64,000 nt of DNA from NCBI RefSeq assembly GCF_003946445.1, contig NZ_RHOF01000008.1, positions 19,024 through 83,023 on the forward strand, written 5' to 3'. The notes beneath the pieces are model-generated. The model worked only from the letters and a program-made list of their open reading frames with translations, was not told the origin of the DNA and made no database searches. Source of the stretch: Loigolactobacillus jiayinensis (GTDB taxonomy: Bacteria; Bacillota; Bacilli; Lactobacillales; Lactobacillaceae). How positions within the stretch are numbered: position 1 is the first letter of the stretch; every line of letters begins with the position of its first letter. The position numbers were made by a program, and so were the translations under genes. Positions 1 through 8,522 of the stretch are shown here, piece by piece.

Positions 1-1
1 G

Positions 2-292
2 TTAGCCTAGCTCACCAAACTGTGGTTTCCACGGGGTAATCGTCATGGTTGTGATTAAATCGTGACGATAATAGGGATCTAAATGAATGAGCTGGGTTAG
101 TTCTGTCTGATTTTTAACGGCAAAAATTAAAATTGCTTGACGCTTGTGGTCGCCATCACTGGGACCAGAGACGATTAAGTTACCTAATTTGATTTGACGC
201 TTTAAATAACGGACGTGGGCAAATAAATGCTTGGTCCAACCAACTAGGTCATCATGGGTGTAGGTCACGACATAATACTTAATTTTAGCCAT
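2..292 (-). CDS. YciI-like protein (YCII-related domain)
   Basis: Small 96-residue protein of the dimeric alpha-beta barrel, YciI-like type. The N-terminal strand KIKYYVVTYTHDD is followed by a region with His and Arg (HVRYLKRQI), then GNLIVSGPSDG and a strand around AILIFAV, which is the usual YCII layout. These proteins are small enzymes or accessory domains of uncertain substrate. The start lies 6 nt downstream of the stop of the CMD-hydrolase gene on the same strand, so the two are almost certainly cotranscribed. The stop codon (bases 2-4) is just inside the window edge. Family assignment is by pattern only; exact activity is unknown. Confidence 0.75.
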   Translation of the reverse strand: MAKIKYYVVTYTHDDLVGWTKHLFAHVRYLKRQIKLGNLIVSGPSDGDHKRQAILIFAVKNQTELTQLIHLDPYYRHDLITTMTITPWKPQFGELG

Positions 293-298
293 CGACGA

Positions 299-1456
299 TC
301 AATCCTTTTGGAAGTTATTTTGTTCAACTGTTTGGTAGAACTTGGTTAGCTGTTCCGCTACAGCTTGGGGTTGCTCCATAGGCATCATGTGCGTGCCGGG
401 ATCCAGTGAAACTAATTTTGAATTCGGGTAAGCGGCAGCTAGTTGTTGCATAATCGGTGGAATAGCGGAGGCATCTTGTTGCCCACCTAAGGCTAAAACG
501 GGCATTTTAAGGGCACCGGCAGTTTCAGTGGCGTCACCAGCAGCCATGGCACGCCAAGCTGCAGCCCAATTGGCGACGCTAATGTGTAGGACACACTCAC
601 GACCATAACGGACTTCCCAAGGATTACGAGCAATAGTTTCTGGTGTAAACCAGCGAATTAAGGATTCAGCGACTTGGGCGGCCATACCGTCTTTTTCTGC
701 GGCAACCGCACGTTGGGCTAAAACTGGGAACCCTTTTAACCCAGTGGCAATCAAAGCTAGGGAACGAGTTGCTTCCGGATAAGCAGTGGCAAAGGCTTGC
801 GCAACAGCACCACCATAAGAAGCACCATAAATATCGGCTTGTTTAATATCTAATTGTACTAATAGTTGATGCAGATCTTGGGCTAATTGATCTAAATCTT
901 TAGTTACCGGTGCGTTGCGGGCCCAGCCATGGCCGCGAATATCATAAGCGATTACCCGCGCACCAGTTTTAGCTAATTCAGGGTAAACTTCACGCCACGT
1001 CCGATGATCTAGAGCTAAGCAATGAATTAAGATAATCGGGAAACCTGCTGCGTGGTTATCCCACACCATGGTTTCATGATCACCGACATTGATTAGTTCT
1101 TCCTTAACATTGGGACGTAGACGGTCACTTTCTTGCTTTAAATAAGGCGCAATTGCCCGCGCCGCATTAACTGCGCGGGGGTTACCGGTATAAATACTAG
1201 CTAGATTCAAAACGTCTTGAATCTCATTATCTGTAGCGCCGGAATCAGTGGCCGCCTTAACGTAGACCTGAAGCTGATCGTCCATATCACCCATACCGAT
1301 TAGTAAGGCTAAAGTATTTAAAGCCCAATTTCGATCGCCAATAATGGCGTTACTATTGAGCTCTTTGCCTGTATTGGCCATAGCACGGCTTAATTGGGGC
1401 GTTAGCTGGGCTAATTCAGTTACTTTTTGATCAACAATTGATTGTTTAGTTGGCAT
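299..1456 (-). CDS. Two-domain protein: carboxymuconolactone-decarboxylase-like N-terminus fused to alpha/beta hydrolase
   Basis: A 385-residue fusion. Residues about 1-115 are helical and resemble the CMD/AhpD fold (LNTLALLIGMGDMDDQLQVY, then NEIQDVLNLASIYTGNPRA). They lack a CxxC, so peroxidase activity of the AhpD type is unlikely. Residues about 120-375 are an alpha/beta hydrolase with nucleophile elbow GASYGG, an Asp in GGQQDAS and a His in PGTHMM. The partners match those of the beta-ketoadipate enzyme PcaL, but PcaL is ordered hydrolase first, CMD second; here the order is reversed. ATG at 1456 is preferred over ATG at 1462 because the AAGGAG box is only 3 nt from the latter and 9 nt from the former. 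Substrate is not known; aromatic ring-cleavage products are one possibility. Confidence 0.8.
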   Translation of the reverse strand: MPTKQSIVDQKVTELAQLTPQLSRAMANTGKELNSNAIIGDRNWALNTLALLIGMGDMDDQLQVYVKAATDSGATDNEIQDVLNLASIYTGNPRAVNAARAIAPYLKQESDRLRPNVKEELINVGDHETMVWDNHAAGFPIILIHCLALDHRTWREVYPELAKTGARVIAYDIRGHGWARNAPVTKDLDQLAQDLHQLLVQLDIKQADIYGASYGGAVAQAFATAYPEATRSLALIATGLKGFPVLAQRAVAAEKDGMAAQVAESLIRWFTPETIARNPWEVRYGRECVLHISVANWAAAWRAMAAGDATETAGALKMPVLALGGQQDASAIPPIMQQLAAAYPNSKLVSLDPGTHMMPMEQPQAVAEQLTKFYQTVEQNNFQKD

Positions 1457-1490
1457 TATCATTATCTCCTTCTATCCGTAGATATTTATT

Positions 1491-1500
1491 ATCTATAGAT
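1491..1500. promoter_or_regulatory. Palindrome upstream of the CMD-hydrolase operon
   Basis: ATCTATAGAT is a perfect 10-bp palindrome, and TAGATA/TATCTA repeats surround it at 1479-1500, just upstream of the minus-strand operon start. It could be an operator. The bound protein is unknown. Confidence 0.3.
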
Positions 1501-1569
1501 TATCAGCAATAGTACACCGAAAAAATTAAATCGTCAACACAAAGGTTTTAATTTAAAACTTTTTGAAAA

Positions 1570-1652
1570 TTAGTTAGGCTAATCGTTGACATAAACTAAC
1601 TATCGGTGTAAACTTCATTTTGTTAGTTAGCCATATAAACAAAACTAACTAA
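1570..1652 (+). promoter_or_regulatory. MarR-gene promoter with two TTAGTTAG/CTAACTA inverted repeats
   Basis: A near-consensus promoter is visible: TTGACA at 1586-1591, 17-bp spacer, TAAACT at 1609-1614. TTAGTTAG at 1570-1577 pairs with CTAACTAT at 1596-1603, spanning the -35 box. A second pair, TTAGTTAG at 1623-1630 and CTAACTAA at 1645-1652, lies between the -10 and the ribosome binding site. This arrangement fits autorepression by the MarR protein encoded immediately downstream (inference). Confidence 0.6.
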
Positions 1653-1675
1653 ATAGAAAAGCAAAAGGAGTTTAA

Positions 1676-2260
1676 ATGATGACTGAAAAAACAGATGAAT
1701 TAATGAAAATATTTGGCCAGTTATTCCAGCACCGTGGTTTTGTTGGGGCTGCGATCACCAGCACCCAGTCGAAAGAACAGCGCCAGGAACAAAACCAGCG
1801 CGGCCCGCTGCGGGTTTTGCAGTTGTTGGCGGACAAAGGTGAATTAACTAATACAGCGATTGCGGAAGCATTCGATATTCGACCTAGCTCCGTCAGTGCA
1901 TTGGTCAGTCGGTTGGAAGCAGTGGCCATGATTGAGCGCCACAGTTCGCCGACGGATAAGCGAGTCATGCTGATTTCGTTGACGACAGCTGGCCGCAAAT
2001 TACTGCATGCCCAAGACGAGTACACGGCTGCAACGTTGGCCGGTTTGTCCGCAGCCGAAGTTGAACAGTTAAGTACGCTACTAAAAAAAGTATTAGCCGC
2101 GCTGCCGGCTGAAGATAATAGCTGGGCGCAAGGCTGGAACCGTGGTGGTAAACAAGCGCCATGGCAGGGGCCAACAACGCCCCATAATAAACCTAAAACG
2201 AATGGTCCAGAAGATTTTGGCGGTCACAATGGCTGGCCCTTTGGTTTTGAACAAAAATAA
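1676..2260 (+). CDS. MarR family transcriptional regulator
   Basis: A 194-residue regulator. A winged helix-turn-helix spans about residues 35-110: LTNTAIAEAFDIRPSSVSALVSRLE, then the wing IERHSSPTDKRVMLISLTTAGR, which is the classic MarR DKR signature. The C-terminal 50 residues are an unusual Gly/Pro/Trp/Asn-rich tail. AAGGAG lies 5 nt before ATG 1676 and 8 nt before ATG 1679, so either Met could be used. It precedes the ABC exporter by 34 nt, so it probably represses an operon of itself plus the exporter. The inducer is unknown. Confidence 0.9.
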   Translation: MMTEKTDELMKIFGQLFQHRGFVGAAITSTQSKEQRQEQNQRGPLRVLQLLADKGELTNTAIAEAFDIRPSSVSALVSRLEAVAMIERHSSPTDKRVMLISLTTAGRKLLHAQDEYTAATLAGLSAAEVEQLSTLLKKVLAALPAEDNSWAQGWNRGGKQAPWQGPTTPHNKPKTNGPEDFGGHNGWPFGFEQK

Positions 2261-2294
2261 GTACCGCCGCTAACGGCGAAAGAAGGCAATTAAT

Positions 2295-4187
2295 ATGCAA
2301 GAACAAAAATTTGAGCAACAGCAAGACTTTCAAAGTGGCGGGCGACAATTTCAAGGCCCGCAACCAGGACAAGACTTTCAAGGCCCACCCCGGCGGTCAG
2401 GGTTTGATTTTAAAGGATTCTTGGGCTTGATCCGTAACGTTAAGCCGCGCTATTGGCAGCTTGTGGTGGGCTTGGTGTTAGGCTTAATTGCGACGAGTAT
2501 GCAATTGCTGGTGCCAAAAATCGCCCAACAGCTGATCAATCAGCTTGGTCATCACGTCAATATGATGTTGGTGGTGGGTGTATTGGCGTTGTTCGTTCTC
2601 AGTGCCATTTTTAGTGCTGTTGCGGGCACAACGCTGGGCATCTTTGGTGAAAACGTGGTCGCTAAGCTACGTGATTTTCTGTGGGCCAAGATTCTATGAC
2701 TGCCAGTGAGCTACTTTGATGACCATAAAGCAGGGGAAGTTTCGTCGCGGCTGGTCAACGATTCTACCCAAGTGAAGGATCTGCTGGCGAATACGTTACC
2801 AACAATGGTCACCTCCTTACTCCAATTAGTTGGGGCCATGGTCTTGATGGTATTAATGGACTGGAAGATGACCTTACTGATGTTTATCGTTGTGCCGGTG
2901 GTCATTCTGATTGCGTTACCGATTGGGACAAAATCACGCAACATTGCGATTTCACGGCAGGATGAATTGGCCAGTTTTAATGGTGAAGCCAACGAAGTTA
3001 TTGGTGAAACGCGGTTAATGAAGTCTTCAACTGCTGAAGCCGTTGAACGGGCATCCGGTTATCAAAAAATTGCTCAGCTTTATAATTTTGGCAAAAAGGA
3101 AGCTATTTATGATTCAATTGCTGGTCCGTTAATGACGATGGCAATGATGGGGATGGTCGTTGGCATTCTAGCTTATGGTGCTGGCCGCGTTGCTCAAGGC
3201 ACGATGACCATGGACACCATGTTCTCGTTTTTGATGTACCTGGTACAGTTGATTGGACCTTTTACGACTTTAGGTCAATTCTTCTCCGCAATTGCCAAGG
3301 CGAGTGGGTCAACGGAGCGGATCCAGGATCTAATCAACGCTACCGAAGAAGATCAAACGACTGGTGAAACGATCGATGCTAATGGGCAAGTGTTGCGTGT
3401 TGACAATGTCGACTTTGGCTATGAGCCAGATAAGCAGATTTTACATGAGGTGTCGTTTAAGGCAGAACCGAACACGGTGATTGCCTTTGCGGGGCCTTCC
3501 GGTGGGGGTAAATCAACTATTTATAGCTTATTGGAACGTTTTTACGAACCAGACAGCGGTACCATTAAAATTGGTGATACCAATATTGCGGATGTGAACT
3601 TGACAAACTGGCGGCAGCAAATTGGTTTAGTCAGTCAAGACGCCGCGGTTTTGGCGGGGACAATTCGGTATAACCTGACTTACGGTTTGACCGGCGACTA
3701 TACTGACGAACAGTTATGGGCTGTATTAGCGCTGGCTTACGCTAAGGACTTTGTAGCGGAGATGGCTGATGGGTTGAACACGCAAGTCGGTGAACGCGGG
3801 GTTAAACTTTCCGGAGGACAACGACAACGGATTGCCATTGCCCGCGCGTTCTTACGTGATCCACAAATTTTGATGCTGGATGAAGCGACAGCGAGCTTAG
3901 ATGCAGCATCGGAAATGATGGTACAAAAAGCGTTGACCCAATTGATGCATAACCGAACTACACTAGTGATTGCCCATCGCTTAAGCACCATTGTTAATGC
4001 CGATCAGATCTACTTTATTGAAAACGGCACAGTTAGTGGTCACGGGACGCATGATTACTTGGTCGCTCACCACAAATTGTATCAGGAGTATGTTGCTGAC
4101 CAATTTGGTGCGGAAAAGAAAACTACTTCGGTGACGAAAGAGAGTGAGCAGCAAGCTGATCTAGCAAATGGACCAGCGTTAGCTTAA
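2295..4187 (+). pseudogene. Multidrug-type ABC exporter half-transporter interrupted by one in-frame TGA
   Basis: Read through, this is a 630-residue homodimer-type exporter (BmrA/LmrA class). It has a Gln/Gly/Pro-rich N-terminal tail to about residue 35, six membrane segments to about 330, and an ATPase domain with Walker A GPSGGGKST, signature LSGGQRQR, Walker B ILMLDEATASLD and the His switch IAHRLST. Codon 135, TGA at 2697-2699, splits it in the same frame: ...WAKIL-stop-LPVSYFDDHKAGE. This is the place where relatives have Arg-Leu-Pro, so one C-to-T change in CGA explains it. Reading frame and conserved motifs are otherwise intact on both sides, so the lesion is recent, or the stop is read through (it is followed by C), or translation restarts at GTG 2706. 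A restart product would lack the first membrane helices. Confidence 0.85.
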
Positions 4188-4342
4188 TTGGTAAAAAATT
4201 GAGTTATTGTCTGATCACAGCAGACGACAATCATTTGCTTATTGCTAATAGTTACGTGGCTAAGTGGCAGCAAATTTACAACTGAGATCTAGCTAAATGT
4301 CGAGAGCACAGTTTGATGATGGATAATTAGAATTTACTTGCT

Positions 4343-4374
4343 AAAAAGGACAATCAATATGATTGTCCTTTTTT
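4343..4374 (+). terminator. Rho-independent terminator after the ABC exporter
   Basis: Stem AAAAAGGACAATC (4343-4355), loop AATAT, complementary arm GATTGTCCTTTTT ending in a T run. The rest of the 4188-4563 gap shows no gene. Confidence 0.8.
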
Positions 4375-4563
4375 GGTGTCCAGCGAACACAGCGTAGCAG
4401 TAAAATAGCGTGATTATCCCAAATTATAGCGTATTACTAATTTTTAGTTGTAAATACTTGCGTGCGCAACTATTATGATACATAATGTACTTTGCTCGTA
4501 ACAAGGCATGTCCTTGCTACTGCTTGTCAGAGTGTTATGACGTAAATGAAAAGAGGATAATTA

Positions 4564-5157
4564 ATGCCAGCATTGGAAATTAATGGTCGAGCTTATTCAG
4601 AATTACCGCTGCCTGCAGATTACCAGTTGGTCTATGATCGACAAGTAACTCGCGACAATGAAACCGTGCATTTACTGCGCTATCAACCGGCTAATTCACC
4701 GACGGAAGCCTTGGAACATGAGCGTGTGGTGGTGTTATGCCGCGATGATGGCTATGTCATGGCCTATAATGCGTTGATCCATCCGAGCACTGGCGCCTTT
4801 CCAGAAAAAAAGCAAATTTGGGCTAAAGCGGAAAAGGTCTGGCAAAATGTTGATTCTACTTATCGGCAACAGCTTGAGCGTTTAAATATGTCGCAACAAG
4901 AACGGTCTTATGTTGCTGCCACTGGCAAAAAAATGACAGTCCCAATTATTTGGGCTAAATATGCCGATACGCAAAATGTGGGTAATTATTGTTGGGTCGG
5001 CCTAGGCACCAACAATGAAGTTTTGGAATTTGAGCGCGATAGCTATTGGGACTACACTGCTGGTCGGCAAAGTTCTGAAATGTGGAACTATGATGATTGG
5101 ATTCTTGCCCATCGTGGTGAAGGTCCGCAACTAGCACCACCACGGGCATTAGCCTAA
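4564..5157 (+). CDS. Uncharacterised 197-residue protein of the amidohydrolase operon
   Basis: I do not recognise a family. The protein is soluble-looking with no signal peptide or membrane segment, and is rich in aromatic residues in its C-terminal half (NYCWVGLGTNNEV, RDSYWDYTAG, EMWNYDDW). It ends in a Pro/Ala-rich tail. It has a good ribosome site (AGAGGA) and is followed after 34 nt by a MarR gene and then a decarboxylase-type amidohydrolase on the same strand, suggesting a three-gene operon. A role as accessory or substrate-handling protein for the amidohydrolase is only a guess from position. Confidence 0.7.
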   Translation: MPALEINGRAYSELPLPADYQLVYDRQVTRDNETVHLLRYQPANSPTEALEHERVVVLCRDDGYVMAYNALIHPSTGAFPEKKQIWAKAEKVWQNVDSTYRQQLERLNMSQQERSYVAATGKKMTVPIIWAKYADTQNVGNYCWVGLGTNNEVLEFERDSYWDYTAGRQSSEMWNYDDWILAHRGEGPQLAPPRALA

Positions 5158-5191
5158 CTTACTTGGTACAAGATTTATAGGAGGTAGCCAC

Positions 5192-5635
5192 ATGCAAGAA
5201 TCACGTGATAATTCGATTCATAAGTGGTTGATCATTGCTGGCCGACAAATTAGCCAGCAGCTGGATCAGCGATTGGCTAGCATCGGCCTGAATGCCAGTA
5301 ATTATTTCTATATTTTAAAAATTCACGATAATCCAGGTCTGACCCAAAAAATATTGGGTGAAAAAGAATTTATTGATCCGAGTAATGTGACCCGCGCAGT
5401 TAAGCAACTCATTGGCCAAGGTTTAATTGAACGGCGGTCGCATCCCCAAGATAAACGTGCTTATCAGCTTGTTTTAACGACTAAAGGTGCCGCCGTTTAT
5501 CCGCAAATTTTTCAAATCTTGGATGCAGTGGAGCAGACACTGACAACGGCAGTTACGGCTCAAGGTGCTGATCAGCAGCATTTTATTAACGCCTTGCAGC
5601 AGATCAGTCACACAAATAATGATAGCAACAATTAA
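5192..5635 (+). CDS. MarR family transcriptional regulator
   Basis: A 147-residue one-domain MarR protein. Its recognition region is DPSNVTRAVKQLIGQGLIERRSHPQDKRAYQLVLTT, with the family DKR wing motif, flanked by dimerisation helices. AGGAGG lies 7 nt before the ATG. The gene sits between the unknown 197-residue gene and the amidohydrolase (18-nt gap), so it probably senses a phenolic or similar ligand of that operon (inference; many MarR proteins respond to phenolic acids). Confidence 0.9.
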   Translation: MQESRDNSIHKWLIIAGRQISQQLDQRLASIGLNASNYFYILKIHDNPGLTQKILGEKEFIDPSNVTRAVKQLIGQGLIERRSHPQDKRAYQLVLTTKGAAVYPQIFQILDAVEQTLTTAVTAQGADQQHFINALQQISHTNNDSNN

Positions 5636-5653
5636 GTAGAGGAGTCGATTTTT

Positions 5654-6643
5654 ATGAAGTTGATCACAGTTGAGGAACATTTTGATACGCCAGCTAATAT
5701 TGAACAATTTAACGCACATTCAGCGGTTAAAAATAATAATCCGCAACAGGCGATGTTAGCGCCCTTGTTGACTAATTTTGCTAAACACATTGAATACATG
5801 GATCAATATGGTATCGATATGCAGGTGGTTTCTGATGCCGGTAACTCGGCCCAAGTCTTACCTGATGAGTTAACAGTCGCTGCTTGTCAGGTGCAAAATG
5901 ATACGCTGGCGGAATCGATTGCGGCTTATCCCGACCGTTTTGCTGGGCTAGCAACGTTGCCAGTTAACGTTCCAGACGCCGCGGCGCAGGAATTAGAACG
6001 CGCTGTGACCAAGCTAGGTTTAAAAGGCGGCATTATCAGCGGCACGATCAATGGTCAGTTCTTAGATGACCCCAAGTTTGAAACTATCTTTGCCATGGCT
6101 GCTAAGTTGGAGGTACCACTTTATTTACATCCCGGCGTGATCCCTGATGCCCAGAAGAGTATGCTCTATGATAGTAAGGCCTATGACGCTAAATTAGCTA
6201 CTTTTATGGGTGGTGCAGCTTGGGGCTGGCATATGGAACAAGGTGTCCAAATGGTTCGCCTGATCATTTCCGGCTTGTTGGAAAAATATCCCACGCTGAA
6301 ACTTGTTTCCGGACATTGGGGTGAATTTGTGCCTATGTTTATGGAACGTTTGTCTGAATTTTTACCATTCTCTGGGCTGGATTTACCGCATGAATTCAGC
6401 TATTACTATAAGCGTAACGTCTACATCACCCCATCTGGGATGTACACTGCACCACAGCTTCAATTAGCCCGTACTGAAATGGGGGCGGATCATTTAATGT
6501 ACTCCGAGGATTTCCCTTATATTCAACGTAAGGAAGCTGTGCGGCAGTTCATTACTACCGCTGACTTAACTGAGCAGGAGCGGGAACAATTTGCCCATGG
6601 CACGGCAGAGAAGTTATTTAAATTAGCCAAATGTGCCAGTTAA
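5654..6643 (+). CDS. Amidohydrolase-superfamily protein, non-oxidative (aromatic acid) decarboxylase type
   Basis: A 329-residue TIM-barrel protein of the Amidohydro_2 / ACMSD-like group. The N-terminal VEEHF supplies E7 and H9, as in gamma-resorcylate decarboxylase. Other predicted metal or catalytic residues are H159 (LYLHPG), H221 (SGHWGEF) and D286 (YSEDFPY), at spacings close to those of the resorcylate and dihydroxybenzoate decarboxylases. Full family length and a clear AGAGGAG ribosome site suggest a working enzyme. Cofactor is expected to be a divalent metal (family knowledge). A hydroxybenzoate-like substrate is inferred, not shown. A decayed relative lies at 36076-36630. Confidence 0.85.
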   Translation: MKLITVEEHFDTPANIEQFNAHSAVKNNNPQQAMLAPLLTNFAKHIEYMDQYGIDMQVVSDAGNSAQVLPDELTVAACQVQNDTLAESIAAYPDRFAGLATLPVNVPDAAAQELERAVTKLGLKGGIISGTINGQFLDDPKFETIFAMAAKLEVPLYLHPGVIPDAQKSMLYDSKAYDAKLATFMGGAAWGWHMEQGVQMVRLIISGLLEKYPTLKLVSGHWGEFVPMFMERLSEFLPFSGLDLPHEFSYYYKRNVYITPSGMYTAPQLQLARTEMGADHLMYSEDFPYIQRKEAVRQFITTADLTEQEREQFAHGTAEKLFKLAKCAS

Positions 6644-6696
6644 AAGGATCATTATCACGACTTTCTTGGCTAAAGTCGTGGTAATGATTCTTTTTT
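6644..6696 (+). terminator. Strong terminator after the amidohydrolase operon
   Basis: Long hairpin: GATCATTATCACGACTT pairs with AAGTCGTGGTAATGATT around a 9-nt loop, followed by six T. Confidence 0.9.
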
Positions 6697-6729
6697 GTGC
6701 TGTTACTTGAGTAGATAAGTATTTCTTTT

Positions 6730-6935
6730 TTACTTAAGAAGCCATATTTGGCAATATTTTTTGGCGCTTACTACCGGTTGTTGATCGTATTCATCTTTTA
6801 ACTGACTGGGCAAATAATTTTGAATCAAATCAGCTAAACTGAACTGCTGGAAATCTGTAGTCGTTCTTTTTCAGTATCATTAGACAGTAGGGTGGCGGCT
6901 ACAGCACACTGAATGACATCGTTTAGAAGACTGTC
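6730..6935 (-). pseudogene. Remnant of an unidentified minus-strand gene
   Basis: Two minus-strand stretches read like protein in different frames. One is LDSLLNDVIQCAVAATLL followed by SNDTEKER (about 6935-6860). The other is DFQQFSLADLIQNYLPSQ followed by LKDEYDQQPVV and a stop at 6730-6732. A frameshift near 6855 separates them and no start is present. The family is not recognised. The interpretation as a decayed gene is tentative. Confidence 0.3.
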
Positions 6936-7148
6936 AAGCTGTCAATAAAATAACTTATAGAAACGATTAGCTATACATTTTGTGAATGTTAGAACTTGTT
7001 TTGGTTTTACATGTATAAAAACAATTGTACAGATTTATGGTCGGCGGTTATAGTTAGACTTGTAGTCAAGGACATTAGCCGTGAGGCACAGTTACAAGAT
7101 TATATGATGTATGCGTATACAAAGTTTACTAAAAGAATCACTTACTAA

Positions 7149-7174
7149 ACTAACACACTTTTAATTGTGTTTTT
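7149..7174 (+). terminator. Weak hairpin plus T run in the thiolase leader
   Basis: AACACA and TTGTGTT flank a short A/T loop and are followed by T5, about 50 nt before the thiolase ATG. It could be a weak terminator or attenuator. The stretch 6936-7148 shows no gene. Confidence 0.3.
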
Positions 7175-7223
7175 GTCGGCACAAGAATTAGGTTGGATTT
7201 AAAATGAAAGGGGCACATTTATT

Positions 7224-8504
7224 ATGAAACAACAATTCACCCGTCCTGTTTCGGTTGTCGGAACAAGTACTTTAGGTCAACGCTATTTTGATGATCCTGA
7301 ATATGAGGGTCTTTCGATTTATGAACTTTGGGCTTGTGCATGCCATCAAGCGATGGACGATGCTGGGGTTAAACCAAAGGATATCGATAAAATTGTCTAT
7401 TCACAATTTGCCAATTTTGTCACTGCTGGTAACGCGATGGCCATGGTTGGTTCCTTGGAAGAATGGGCTGGTGTGGCTGGTAAGCCGATCACCCATATTG
7501 AACAAGCATGCGCCAGTGGCTATATTGCCTTCACCGAAGCCTGTAATGCCGTTGCTTCTGGCAAAGCAGACATCGTATTGTGTGCGGGAGTGGAAACACC
7601 AAAACATTTTAATGCGCGTAATCAACCTGCGTACATGATCCAACCCATTTCTAAGTATGATGGTTGGTGGTCACCAGGCCGTGTCCTATTCGACACGACT
7701 TACTATCGCTTCGATGGGGTCAGTGATAACTTACTTACCGAAGAGCAAGGTAAATACTATCAAAAACATTACGGTATTTCTGAAGAAACACTGGATGAGA
7801 CCTATAATGCCATGGCCGTTAATTTGCGCCGCAACGCTTCACGGAATCCACGGGCTTGTGAGCGCAAAGAATATACGGAAATCGCTAAAGAAAATGGCTA
7901 CGACGATGTGATGGATTACATGCGCTCCGACCATAATCCAAAAATCACGCAGTACATTCGTAAAAGTGGCAGTGTGCTGCATAACGTTGCTGCCGGTGCG
8001 ATTATCGTTTGTTCCGAAGAAATGGCTAAGAAATTAAATAAAAAAGCAGTTACAGTCATTGATCATGCCAGCTCTTCAAATACACAACGGCATCCATATT
8101 GTTTCCACCAAATGAATGTTGACGTGCGGGATGCCTTATATAAGAACCAACCTGACCTTAAAGGTGACGATCTTGATTTAATGGTCACAACTGTTATGAC
8201 TTCTGGTGAACAGTTAGATAGTGCAGAAGTCTTTGGTTATTTGCCAGAAGGGAAAGGCTATCAGTATGAATTAGATGGTCGGACTTGCTTCGATGGCGAT
8301 ACACCAATCAATCCCCATGGTGGCGATTTAAGTTTTGGGCATGCCTTTGGGGCGGCTGGGATCAATATGATCAGTGAAGCCATCTTGCAAATGCGTGGCG
8401 AAGCAGGCGGCTGTCAGGTACCTAAGCCAGTCAATACTTGCTTAGTCCGTGGCATGGGCGGCGGTCACACCACAGTCGGTATCTTACTTGAAAACCAGCA
8501 ATAA
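7224..8504 (+). CDS. Thiolase-family acyltransferase (SCP-x / PhlC-like)
   Basis: A 426-residue thiolase-fold protein. The nucleophile Cys lies in EQACASGY (C96), the C-terminal general-base region is NPHGGDLSFGH (H365, H373), and a late Cys (C406) precedes a GMGGGH motif. Because C96 is present it can form an acyl-enzyme, unlike the Cys-less aldolase relatives (Ltp2). It is followed after 18 nt by a DUF35 zinc-ribbon protein, the usual obligate partner of SCP-x-type thiolases, and by a short-chain dehydrogenase. Likely chemistry is acyl transfer or cleavage of a beta-ketoacyl/diketone compound with CoA. It is not the standard housekeeping acetyl-CoA acetyltransferase. Substrate unknown. Confidence 0.85.
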   Translation: MKQQFTRPVSVVGTSTLGQRYFDDPEYEGLSIYELWACACHQAMDDAGVKPKDIDKIVYSQFANFVTAGNAMAMVGSLEEWAGVAGKPITHIEQACASGYIAFTEACNAVASGKADIVLCAGVETPKHFNARNQPAYMIQPISKYDGWWSPGRVLFDTTYYRFDGVSDNLLTEEQGKYYQKHYGISEETLDETYNAMAVNLRRNASRNPRACERKEYTEIAKENGYDDVMDYMRSDHNPKITQYIRKSGSVLHNVAAGAIIVCSEEMAKKLNKKAVTVIDHASSSNTQRHPYCFHQMNVDVRDALYKNQPDLKGDDLDLMVTTVMTSGEQLDSAEVFGYLPEGKGYQYELDGRTCFDGDTPINPHGGDLSFGHAFGAAGINMISEAILQMRGEAGGCQVPKPVNTCLVRGMGGGHTTVGILLENQQ

Positions 8505-8522
8505 GCTAAGGGAGGAATCACA

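Noticed and set aside
7288..7638. Long second-frame reading within the thiolase gene
   Set aside because: Shadow of the thiolase, whose motifs and ribosome site are clear.
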